IMG/VR virus record: IMGVR_UViG_3300035145_004312
Span: 1-35,405 of that record
Strand: one strand, 5' to 3'
DNA from: a virus
DNA length: 35,405 nucleotides
Shown: positions 13,194 through 22,800 of the stretch, in pieces
Layout of the letters: each line of letters opens with the position of its first letter
Numbering within the stretch: position 1 is the stretch's first letter
Translations under genes and position numbers: made by a program
The notes under the pieces: generated by a model
What the model saw: only the letters and a program-made list of their open reading frames with translations
What the model was told of the DNA's origin: nothing
Databases searched by the model: none

Positions 13194-15824
13194 ATGGCTA
13201 GACTAAAATCTCAAAACGACCTTTGCATCTTCTTTGTTGTAACCGAAGATGAAATCAATAAAGGGCAATTTGAGGCATGCATGTATAAATATTTAGATAT
13301 TTTGCCTTCAAAAGAATATAAATGTGATTTTTTTATTTTTATAAACAAAATGTTCTCTAGAAAAAAAATAGACCGAATAAACGAATGGTTAACTAGAGAA
13401 AGGTTTGTGAAATCGGTATCTTTTATAAATTTATCCCTAACCGAGGAAGAAGATTGCTTTTGGTATCCATGGGCTTTTAGCGAAAAAATAAAACCTTTGA
13501 AAAAACCAGATATGGGTTATACAGCAGGCGCCAATCTATTGTTTTATAGGGCAATCGACACAATGCTAGAAAGTAGCTACAAAAACTTTTTGATGCTAGA
13601 GTGCGACACTAGACCTCTTAAGAAATATTGGTTTGATGAAATTAGAAACTTTTCTATAAAAGAAAAATTCGAAATAGCTGGCAGCACCTACAAGGGGTCC
13701 GCATCTTGGCATTCAGATTCGGAATACAAAGATCACATAAACGGAGTTGCTATATACAAAAACTCAAAAAGAACAAAAATTTTAATAAACTCAAGCTCCA
13801 GAGCGGTAGTTGAGTGTTGCAAAAAAGAGGACTACTTAAATTTTGATGTCGCTAATTTAATAGCAAAGAATCAGTCAAGGAGGAAAGATCCTTATATATT
13901 AAAAGATTCTGGGTTTATTGTAAATTACAGCGATCCAGCAGATTTAGAAATACAAGACAAAGAAATTTTAAATAAACACAAAAATGCAGTTATAGTACAT
14001 CAAAAAAATAAAAAATACATACCTATATTAGACCCAGCTATATTCGATAAAGATTACGAAAAGAGTATTCCTGTGTTTTTTTGTAAGCCAAAGTGCGCTA
14101 CAGAATATACCATATCAGCCAATAAAATGTTCCTGGATTCGTACTGTTCAAAGACAAAAAATAATCCAGCGGTTTTAAAATGCATAACAAGCGAAGGTTC
14201 TAAATTAATTCTTTTTTGCGAAGCTATTAAGCAATTTAATTCTTTGCCAAAAACTTTATTTAAAGAAACTATCGGTGATAATTATTATTTAGATCCACCG
14301 ATATTACATAACTTAATTTTAAATAATTATGTAAATGTATTTAGTATGTGTATTGATTTTAGATTTAGTGTTAATAATGTAGACGAATCTCTTTTTTATA
14401 TATTTAATTCAATCCTAGATAGGTTAAAGGTGAATCCTTTTATTTACTCTTTCAATAGGGATCCATTCTGTATACTGAAATCAAGTTTTCCCGCTTGGGA
14501 AATCGTAAACTTTAAAGATATAAAATGTGACCCCCAGGAAAAAAGAAGAAGATTCAATTTATTTAGCACTTTATTTCCGTCTTCATTTTTTCAGAAAAAA
14601 TTAATTGGATCCAATTATTCAGGGAAAGAAGATCAAAAAAACCATTTTTTTACATTAATGGAAACATTTAATATATTTGACGTTTCTTTGGTCGATGAGA
14701 GTTTAGATAAAATTTTTAATCATTTTTATAATTTATCTATATGGGAACTGCCGAATATAAATCAAAACATTAACCCTACAAAAAATATATATAACATAGA
14801 TAAAACCACTTTTTTAAAAGCTAAAGTGGTTCAAGATGTATGGGTGCAAAGATCAAAAGAAGACCTCCAAATATATAAAGAATTTACTGTAAACTCAATA
14901 GAAAGCGACATGGATAAAATGAAGAAGATGGCAAAAAAAATAAATTATTCAAACAAAAATATCCCAGTATTTTTTCATATACCTAAAAATGCTGGAACTT
15001 TTGTAATAGCTACCATGAATAAATATTTCATGAGAACATTGGGAGTAAAACAAGAAGACTTTAATTTACAAAGATTAGGTGTGAGAACGACAACGGGTCA
15101 TGAAATTAAAATTTTTGTTTACTTTAAGGACGAGTCGTGGAAAAAGGATAAGGATATTCATGTGTTAGATAAATTTGGGCCAATGGTAAGAGCTAGAAAC
15201 TGTAGCCTAGAAACTTTTTCAAGATATTTATATAGAGATCAAATTAAATTATTAGCCTGTGTGGTAGAGCCTGTAGGTGATGTATTAGACTTGAGGCCAT
15301 CTTTTAATGCATTATGGGATATTTTAGAAAAAGCAGAAAGAAACCCAGTAAATTTCTGTTTAGTTCGAAACCCTTACGATAGAGCTTCTTCTATTTACAA
15401 TTATCTTTCTTCAGAAGAATCTTCTCATGAAAAAACTCATGGAGCATTTGATCATCTTAAAGATTTTAGGGAATTTATTAAATCCCCCCAAATGGAAGAC
15501 AGTTGGTTAATTAGAGCTCTAACGGGAGCTCCATCAGGGAATCAATTAAACCGCAGATGGACCGAAAATGCTAAAGATTTTTTAGAAAAAAATAATTTCT
15601 TAATAGAAGATATTAAAAACTCAAAATCTTTATTGGCTGAAGTTTTGTCTTATTGCTTTGAAAACGAGTTAATGGATATAGACGCAAAAAATATAAACGC
15701 CAATAAGAGCGAATATAAAAAAGAGAAGGTTAAATTTTCTGACTTAAAAATAGAAGAAAGAGATTGTTTTAGGGACAGAGCAAAATGGGATATTAAATTA
15801 TATCAAGATTTGGTTGAATTTTAA
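13194..15824 (+). CDS. Glycosyltransferase-sulfotransferase fusion with two sulfotransferase-like domains
   Basis: The 876-residue protein has three parts. Residues 1-290 look like a GT-A-type glycosyltransferase, with FLMLECDTRPLKKYW near residue 135 as the DxD-like metal/nucleotide site and a following His-rich acceptor region. Residues 590-876 are a sulfotransferase: FFHIPKNAGTF (Lys about 597), a TTTGHE motif, and CLVRNPYDRASS (Arg about 724). The end DIKLYQDLVEF is usual for the family. Residues 295-560 look like a second, diverged copy: IPVFFCKPKCATEY in place of IPVFFHIPKNAGTF, SFNRDPFCILKS in place of LVRNPYDRASS, and a matching end DLQIYKEF. The single chain could add a sugar and sulfate it. 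It is followed after 24 nt by two more glycosyltransferase-like genes. Confidence 0.75.
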   Translation: MARLKSQNDLCIFFVVTEDEINKGQFEACMYKYLDILPSKEYKCDFFIFINKMFSRKKIDRINEWLTRERFVKSVSFINLSLTEEEDCFWYPWAFSEKIKPLKKPDMGYTAGANLLFYRAIDTMLESSYKNFLMLECDTRPLKKYWFDEIRNFSIKEKFEIAGSTYKGSASWHSDSEYKDHINGVAIYKNSKRTKILINSSSRAVVECCKKEDYLNFDVANLIAKNQSRRKDPYILKDSGFIVNYSDPADLEIQDKEILNKHKNAVIVHQKNKKYIPILDPAIFDKDYEKSIPVFFCKPKCATEYTISANKMFLDSYCSKTKNNPAVLKCITSEGSKLILFCEAIKQFNSLPKTLFKETIGDNYYLDPPILHNLILNNYVNVFSMCIDFRFSVNNVDESLFYIFNSILDRLKVNPFIYSFNRDPFCILKSSFPAWEIVNFKDIKCDPQEKRRRFNLFSTLFPSSFFQKKLIGSNYSGKEDQKNHFFTLMETFNIFDVSLVDESLDKIFNHFYNLSIWELPNINQNINPTKNIYNIDKTTFLKAKVVQDVWVQRSKEDLQIYKEFTVNSIESDMDKMKKMAKKINYSNKNIPVFFHIPKNAGTFVIATMNKYFMRTLGVKQEDFNLQRLGVRTTTGHEIKIFVYFKDESWKKDKDIHVLDKFGPMVRARNCSLETFSRYLYRDQIKLLACVVEPVGDVLDLRPSFNALWDILEKAERNPVNFCLVRNPYDRASSIYNYLSSEESSHEKTHGAFDHLKDFREFIKSPQMEDSWLIRALTGAPSGNQLNRRWTENAKDFLEKNNFLIEDIKNSKSLLAEVLSYCFENELMDIDAKNINANKSEYKKEKVKFSDLKIEERDCFRDRAKWDIKLYQDLVEF

Positions 15825-15848
15825 AAAAATAAAAATATATTATAAGTA

Positions 15849-16511
15849 ATGAAAGTTATACATTATTATCCATCAGTATATACAATGTTCAAGCAAATGG
15901 CTGAAAAAAGCCTAACTGACTCAAGTTTCATATTGCAATCTAAAGAATTAGAGGATTACGAAAAAACCAAAGGGGGAAAAGTAGAATTAGACCCAGAAAT
16001 AAAATTATCACAATTGGTTTTGGATATAGAAAAAAACATAGGAAGCAACATAATCTACATAGACCCAAGTGTATTCATAAACCCTGGGAATGTTAGAGGT
16101 TTTTATAAATACATGTTAAACTTTAAGGATGTTGATCTATGCATGGCTACTCATATAAAGAGAAAAGGTTACTCTACCGCATTAATGAAAATTAAATGCA
16201 CAAAGAAAACACTAGCTTTCTTTGATCATGCACTATCAAGAGTACAGAAAAATTCTGCAGAATCTGAAGAGCCAGTTTTCAATAATATGTTGAAAGAATG
16301 GGAGGGTAGAATTACTTTTGAAGGTTTAAACTCAAAGGTGTGCTGCACTCCATTTATAACAAGCGATGCTATACGAACAAATTATTATGCATGGCATGTA
16401 ATGTCAAGAGCGGAAGGGTTTACTACTACTAAATTATACGATAGTAAAGTAAAAATAGTATTCGACCATAGATTTATAAATAGAGAAGATTACAATTATT
16501 ATAAATTGTAA
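15849..16511 (+). CDS. Putative glycosyltransferase (GT-A-like)
   Basis: The 220-residue protein has NIIYIDPSVFINPGN at about residues 69-83. This resembles the strand-Asp-x-x turn (IxYxDxDxxI) that holds the metal-nucleotide sugar in GT-A enzymes, but the second Asp is Ser. Downstream, DLCMATHIKRKGYSTALMKIKCTKKTLAFFDHAL follows the order seen in many small glycosyltransferases, with an acceptor segment and then a helix. EPVFNNML resembles the later DQ(D/E)-type block. The family is not certain. The leader ATTATAAGTA has no Shine-Dalgarno. Context supports the call: it lies between the GT-sulfotransferase fusion and another glycosyltransferase-like gene, three bases before the latter. Confidence 0.5.
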   Translation: MKVIHYYPSVYTMFKQMAEKSLTDSSFILQSKELEDYEKTKGGKVELDPEIKLSQLVLDIEKNIGSNIIYIDPSVFINPGNVRGFYKYMLNFKDVDLCMATHIKRKGYSTALMKIKCTKKTLAFFDHALSRVQKNSAESEEPVFNNMLKEWEGRITFEGLNSKVCCTPFITSDAIRTNYYAWHVMSRAEGFTTTKLYDSKVKIVFDHRFINREDYNYYKL

Positions 16512-16514
16512 AAA

Positions 16515-17288
16515 ATGAAAATATATACATTTTTCGAGCCTTCAGAGTCCACACATAGCAAAGAAAACCAGTTAAGGCTCCTTTCTTTATGGAGAGACAA
16601 CTGGGTGGACAAAGGTTGGGAGCCTGTTGTATTAAATAACGATTATGCTGAAGCTCACCCTTTTTACGAAGAATTTGTAAAGAGGATGAAGTCTTTACAT
16701 GTTTTATTCACAGGTCAAAAGTTAAAAGATTACGGCATTTATTGTTATACTAGGTGGCTTGCATATGCAATGCTAGAATCAAGTGAAACAATTTATACAT
16801 GCGATTATGATTTAATCAATAATAATTTGAAACCTACTATGGTTAAAAGCAATCCAGGAATACATTTAATGTCAGAATATTGCCCATGTTTTGTATCTGG
16901 AACATCTTCAGAGTTCCTAGCTTTTGCGAAATTCTTTTTATATATTTCAGAGTTAAGATATCCTTTTTTGAGGGGTAATATAAAAACAATATCAGGTATG
17001 GCGTCTCCAATATATCATGACCAAGATGTTCTAGTTAATAACTTATCTAATATGTATTCCCCAAGCGGACCAATGCTGGCAGTAGATTTAAACTTCAGAT
17101 TGTCAACAAATTTAGTTGGACAGATGGCCAGCAAAAGAATTTACGAAGATTTTGTTTTCAAGAAAAAACTTCCAAAAACCCTTCACTTTTCAAGAAACAG
17201 CATGGTAAGGTTTAAAAAAGATCTGTCTGCTGGAAACATGGATGATGATGTTTTAAGATGTAATATCATTGAAGAAAAATTTAGATAA
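16515..17288 (+). CDS. Putative glycosyltransferase (GT-A-like, DxD motif)
   Basis: The 257-residue protein begins MKIYTFFEP, then a segment (LLSLWRDNWVDKGWEPVVLNNDYA) typical of glycosyltransferases that address a list of sugars or residues. YTCDYDLINN at about residue 95 is the DxD site after the helix RWLAYAMLE, an arrangement common in small bacterial and viral GT-A enzymes. HDQDVLVNNL at about residue 173 resembles the later Asp-Gln-Asp block. LHFSRNSM near the end fits the final His/Ser turn. Sugar and acceptor are unknown. It is the last gene of the glycan cassette. A gap of 27 nt containing the GTGTA motif separates it from the first giant adhesin gene. Confidence 0.65.
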   Translation: MKIYTFFEPSESTHSKENQLRLLSLWRDNWVDKGWEPVVLNNDYAEAHPFYEEFVKRMKSLHVLFTGQKLKDYGIYCYTRWLAYAMLESSETIYTCDYDLINNNLKPTMVKSNPGIHLMSEYCPCFVSGTSSEFLAFAKFFLYISELRYPFLRGNIKTISGMASPIYHDQDVLVNNLSNMYSPSGPMLAVDLNFRLSTNLVGQMASKRIYEDFVFKKKLPKTLHFSRNSMVRFKKDLSAGNMDDDVLRCNIIEEKFR

Positions 17289-17301
17289 ATTAAATTTGCT
17301 T

Positions 17302-17310
17302 GTGTAATTT
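17302..17310 (+). promoter_or_regulatory. GTGTAATTT promoter-like motif before the first adhesin gene
   Basis: GTGTAATTT starts 14 nt before the ATG at 17316, inside a 27-nt gap, and is preceded by AAATTT. The same nine bases occur on the minus strand before the J-domain gene. If TAATTT is a -10 element the transcript would begin near the start codon. Confidence 0.45.
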
Positions 17311-17315
17311 AATAC

Positions 17316-19892
17316 ATGGCAGAAATTAGAACAAATTCAGAGTTCACAATAAAAACAGTAGCTGATACTGAATATGTAGCTATACCTTTGGGGAAACCAG
17401 AGTATTTTGGAGACATAAAGAGATTCAGGATTCAAGTGGAATGGGGTGATGGCTCCACAGATTATCTTGTGAACGATTATGATAACAAAGCCATAGCTTG
17501 GGATAGAAATCCATCATCGTCTGGCGAGCCTCAAAACGATGCTCCAGTTTCGGATTTCCCAGTAATACCAAGGCATCATTATTCTTCGCCAGGACAATAT
17601 ACAATAAAAATAAAAGGAGGCTTTGGAGACTCTTGGGGCAGGGCAGATAATAGAGACATGCGCAGCTTGAAGTTTGCGTTTGCAAAATCGGATGACAGGC
17701 TTTGCTTAGGTACACCAGATAGATTTGAAGAAATTTCAGGAGGGGACATACTTGTTCATGGCCAAGGAGATTTTGAAGATTGGGAAAATCTAAAAGCAAT
17801 AAATGCAAACCTAATAAGGTTGACTTCTTTAAATCCAATAAATAATTTATTGTACGACACGACTGCTGAGGCGAAATTAGCTTTTATAAATACTTTTAAA
17901 AATTGCAAAAATTTAAAACAGGTAAAAGGCGATGCAATAAAATATTTAGCTAATGACGGCGGAAGAACGGATCCTGCCGTAGAGAGGCTTATATCGGCAG
18001 AAGGATGTTTTGATAATTGCGGTTACGAAGGGGATATAAAATGGAATTTTAACGCAGTTACAAGCTATAAAAATACATTCAGAAAATCAAAAATAAAATA
18101 TCCAATAAATTTAAATTTTAATAATGTTACTAATCTAGACTATGCATTTGAAGATTCTCTTATTGGGACAGCTATAACTACAAAACAGGAAGTTCAAACT
18201 CAAATATTAGACACTTGGGCTTATTGGAAATTTGTTTTAGTAAACTCAGCCAGTCAAGTCTTGTGGAGTAATGACGGGAGCTTGGAGGTAGGAGCTAGCT
18301 TATCTGAACCCCAATCGTCCACACAAGTAAAAACTTCAGCGGAGGGATTATTATCGGCTCCTTTAGGAAATACAGCTAGACCTTTTTACATGAACCCATT
18401 AAGTCTTGATGATGTCATCGATAAAGAAAATCATGAAAATAACTTTGTAACAGGAATCAAGTTAATTACTTATCATTCGGCAACCGCAGGTGGAACTTTT
18501 ACTAAAATTGACGAAAAAAATATTAATCTTGATAATTTCTTACCCCTACAAAAGTTTACAAGATGGGATCATGCTGTCACAGCAGTAGGAGCGTTTAAAG
18601 ATCATAAGGCCCTAACAATACCGATAGCTCAATCAATTTTTGCGCAGAAAAGAGGTAGGAATGTACCGCTAAGCCCAATCAAAAATTTAGATGCTTTATT
18701 TGAGGGAGTTAGATTTTTAAAGACAGACACTGCTGATATCATTAAAATCGCTCATGTAAGACCAACTTCTACATCTAGATTCTTAAGGGGAGCCAAGAAT
18801 ACAAAAGAATTGATAATGAATGTCACAGAGACCATAAATGCATCTTCTATGTTTGAGGATAGTGACTACTCATATAAAATGCCAATTAGAGGAGGGTGGA
18901 GCTTTCTGAAATGTACCGATGCATCATATATGTTTGCTGGATGCACCAAATCTCCAGGAATAACTTCATTATGGTATAAAACCTCAAGAAGTGATAATAG
19001 AGATTTTTCGCCAGTTAATGTGGAAGGAATGTTTGCAAGAAGTACTGGATGGGCGGCGGACTTAAATTTGGACTGGCGACATTTAAAGCCAACTAATATG
19101 AAAGCTATGTTTAAAAATAGCACTTTTAATGGTTCGCTCAAATTAGGCACAACAGAAAATTGTACAGATATTTCTTATATTTTTTATGAGTCAAGTTTTG
19201 TCAATACAGATTCAAACATAGAAAACTGGAAATTAAACAATGTGGTAGATGCCAGTTATGCTTTTTATGGTTCAAATGCTCCTTTCAAATTAAACCTCTG
19301 GTTCGCTCCTCGCACTGGCATAGATTTTAAAATAAAAATCATAGATGGAATGTTTTCAGAATCAACAATGGTACCAACACTTGAATCTAGAAGTGGAAGT
19401 TGGCGAAAAACCGTGATTAAAACCGTAACTAGCGCAAAAGCTGTATTTAAAGGAAATAAGTCAATAAATCCCAAGGCATATTCAAGCTTATTTCAGAATA
19501 ATATAATTGAAGGAAATTACCAACATGGAGAGCCTGTTCTAGAAAACATAGATGAGTTTTTTATGAACACAAATTTTCCTGTAGATCAGCATAAGGGCAG
19601 GGAAATGGAAAGATTTAAAGAATGGGCTCTACATCCTTCGATAGAATGCGGAAATCAAGTGAATGTTTTCAAGGGTACTCCGTTTGACAGAGAATTCACC
19701 AACAAGCTTTGCAGGCCTCAAAGTTGTTTGTCTGACGAGGATGTAACATCGCCCCCAGAGATTGAAACAAGCTCAACATATTCCGCAAGCGAAGATACAT
19801 ATTTATGCGCTCCAGAGGAAGAGGAAGGCGAAAACGAAGAAGAACCTGAAATCGGAACTGGCGAATTTGATACAGTCTATATATCAGTTTAA
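17316..19892 (+). CDS. Large surface/fibre protein with PKD-like and BspA/DUF285-type repeats
   Basis: The 858-residue protein starts with a PKD-like beta domain: VEWGDGSTDYL at about residue 42, closed by HHYSSPGQYTIKIKG at about residue 95. From about residue 180 to 770 there are degenerate repeats of the BspA/DUF285 leucine-rich type, each with a short helix such as ASSMFEDS, ASYMFAGC, VEGMFARS, MKAMFKNS, ASYAFYGS or IDGMFSES, followed by a strand. The end is acidic and low in complexity (EEEEGENEEEPEIG). These modules are typical of adhesins, and in phages of fibres or virion decorations that bind host glycans. No signal peptide is present, as expected for a virion protein. It shares its architecture with the next gene, three bases away, and follows the glycan cassette. 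Confidence 0.75.
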   Translation: MAEIRTNSEFTIKTVADTEYVAIPLGKPEYFGDIKRFRIQVEWGDGSTDYLVNDYDNKAIAWDRNPSSSGEPQNDAPVSDFPVIPRHHYSSPGQYTIKIKGGFGDSWGRADNRDMRSLKFAFAKSDDRLCLGTPDRFEEISGGDILVHGQGDFEDWENLKAINANLIRLTSLNPINNLLYDTTAEAKLAFINTFKNCKNLKQVKGDAIKYLANDGGRTDPAVERLISAEGCFDNCGYEGDIKWNFNAVTSYKNTFRKSKIKYPINLNFNNVTNLDYAFEDSLIGTAITTKQEVQTQILDTWAYWKFVLVNSASQVLWSNDGSLEVGASLSEPQSSTQVKTSAEGLLSAPLGNTARPFYMNPLSLDDVIDKENHENNFVTGIKLITYHSATAGGTFTKIDEKNINLDNFLPLQKFTRWDHAVTAVGAFKDHKALTIPIAQSIFAQKRGRNVPLSPIKNLDALFEGVRFLKTDTADIIKIAHVRPTSTSRFLRGAKNTKELIMNVTETINASSMFEDSDYSYKMPIRGGWSFLKCTDASYMFAGCTKSPGITSLWYKTSRSDNRDFSPVNVEGMFARSTGWAADLNLDWRHLKPTNMKAMFKNSTFNGSLKLGTTENCTDISYIFYESSFVNTDSNIENWKLNNVVDASYAFYGSNAPFKLNLWFAPRTGIDFKIKIIDGMFSESTMVPTLESRSGSWRKTVIKTVTSAKAVFKGNKSINPKAYSSLFQNNIIEGNYQHGEPVLENIDEFFMNTNFPVDQHKGREMERFKEWALHPSIECGNQVNVFKGTPFDREFTNKLCRPQSCLSDEDVTSPPEIETSSTYSASEDTYLCAPEEEEGENEEEPEIGTGEFDTVYISV

Positions 19893-19895
19893 AAC

Positions 19896-22800
19896 ATGAA
19901 TCACGAAAATATATTAAATCAAGCCTCTAAATTATTAAAGGGGTTTAACTTCAAATCAATGTCTTTGGGAAAAGGAATAAACCAAGAAACAGGAGAAGAA
20001 AAAACTACAATCTGTGTTTCTGTTGAAAAGTTATACAAAGATCTCCCAAACACAATAGAAATCGAAGGAGAAGAATATCCCATAGATCAAAGGGTATCAA
20101 AATTCCAGTTTTTAAATGGAGAAATGTCATGGCCTACTAGCAAGCCCGAAGGAGAGCGGTTGCAAAAATGGAGAACCATACCCGCAGGCCTAAGGGGAAT
20201 GATTTTTGAAAACGATTGTGCTCAAGACGATGGTTCGGCAAATAGAGAAAAAATAAGACCAATAAAATGTGGAAGTGCTATCACCACCGACAAAGAGAAC
20301 TACGGAACTTTAGGGTGTTTGGCTATAGATAAGCAAGATGGAAAACTAGTGGGTGTTACTAATGCACACGTAGTTGCTAAAAATTTCTTGATTTCTTCTG
20401 AATTGAATGACAAGATTTCACCAAGTTCTGTTGCTGATACTCCAGTTTACCAGGGAAATATAGAAAACATTGCAACCCTAGGAAGCGATGATGTCATAGG
20501 AACCGTAAAAAGGTATTTCCCAATTGGAGTCCCATATAAAACCAATCATTGGCACTCAGTGGATAAAGATCAATTTCAAATTGATGCAGCTTTAATAGCT
20601 TTAAGTAAAGATGTTGTTGATGCTAATTCTTGGCAATTGGTAGGCATAGATAATTCAACTTTTAACTCTCCCGTAACTTCATATTTGGATTACGAACAAT
20701 TTTTAAGCTGGTTATACGATAGCTATTGGGGTTCTTATGGCTCTGAAGTAGGCGGTGGTAAGGATGAATTTGGGACACCCCAAGAATCTTTAATGCTAAC
20801 CTCTGGAGCTAGAACAGGAGCTAAAGATGGAGACAAAGAATTAGGAGATAAAAGCTGGAGGTGGAGAATAATTGGACCTTACAAATTCCAGGAAGTTGGT
20901 TTTGACGATGGAGCAGGAAATCCAATAATTAAATTGGCGAGAGAGAATGTAGCAATTGCAAGACAAGAAAATGTCGATAGGTACAAAGGAGTTGATGGTG
21001 CCGTAGCAAGGGGAGATTGGTATTGTGCAAATAGTACTGGGCCTGGTGATTCTGGGTCTGTATTATATTCTTATTTTAACAATAAATGGTCTATAGTTGG
21101 TATTATATACGCAGCTCAAACTGCCGATAATGGAATTGCTCAAGAAGCTCTACTAATTCCATTTTACTTAGTTGCAGAAATAATGGGTATAGAGCCATGG
21201 GATGGAACAATATCAGATGATATTTTTTATGAAGAAGAAAATGGCAGACCCAAGTGCGAATTAATTTATACCAGAGGCAAAAATCCAACATACAAGCACA
21301 CAAAAAGTACAGACGGAGGTAACAAATATTTCTATCAAGCGGGTACTGTAGAAAGACAGGGAAATAGGGTTTACGAAGAAGTTCAAGAATCTTTTCTGCA
21401 AGGTGGAGATACGATCATCCCAGTAAATGCAAATATATCTAGTTTTGTTTCTTATGATGATATCAATATAGATATACCTACAGAAGGATCATGGGACCCC
21501 AGCATTACAGACTATGACTCTGATCCAATTTGGTTTAACTTCAAAAATCTAAATATATTAAACGACAATTTGCCAAATGATGTAAAAAATCCTCAAGGTG
21601 ATGTCGCTATGACTTTAGATATAGCAGTAGTTGCTGGAGAACAATTCGGTGAATTAGATGGATTTTATTTTGACAAGGAAAATAGATCTAAATATATTTA
21701 TGCATCAAAACCTATAGTTGAATTTTACGGTAACGGAGTCTCTGACTCTTCATCGAGAGCAGAGACTAATGCATTATCAAAAATAAAGAGCTTACTGGGC
21801 GGTGGTAAAGGAGGTTCGGCAAACGGGCTTAAGTTTGCTGATTTGAGTAAGACTAGGTTTAAAAGAGGGGCAAAAGGTTCCGTTTTGCCAATAATAGGCT
21901 CAGAAATAAATATTAATAATGCAAACTGTTTTACCGAATATATACCCTGGGAAACTATCGATGGATTTACAAAAGGAGCAGCAAAAACAAATCCACCATC
22001 TTTAGAAGAATGGATTAAGACGGGAGCTAAACTTTGTTTAGTTTTAACTTACATAGGTAAGGACAACGAATATGTTATAGACAAATTGGCAGTAAAAGAT
22101 TTGACTGCAGGAGGGTTAGGTCAATTTCCACTCCTGGAAGATGAGGCAGTTGATGATGATGTCGTTGGAGATCCAATTTTTAAATTCGGAATAGACACAA
22201 ACCTATCAGCCACACTAGACTCTTTTGGGGGGCACGATTTTCTTGAAGCTGGTGGAATGAGCGTATTAACAGGCTTTGATGATTTATTTAAATCAGACAT
22301 ATATAAAAGAACTATTGTTTTACCAATTTTAGAAACTGGAGAATCTCCAGTGACTATAGACTGGGGAGACGGAAGCCCTGTAACGACAATACCAGCTAAC
22401 TTTAATTTTAATAATTCGTCTCAAAACTCTGACGGAGGATCCATAGAAATGCTGAGGATTTTTAGGAAAGTGATTGCTTATTTGGAGGGATATAACGATC
22501 CTGAGACCTATTTTGATTACGAAAACGAGCCGACTTTAGCCTTAGCGCACAGGTATGCAGCTCAAGGAGCAAAAACGATAACTATAAGTGGTCCAGTAAA
22601 AAAGTTTGGGCACCTTGGCATGTACGATAGATACATTAAAGATGGAGTAGATGTGCATAGAAGAAATAGGACTACTTCTGGGCATTTTGGAAATTACTTT
22701 CGAGAAGGAGGGTTGGATCATGGCAACTTCGTGTTGTATTCAATGTTATTTTCCTCTAAAGTCAGGAGGATAGATAAATTTCCAACATGGCCTAAATGCG

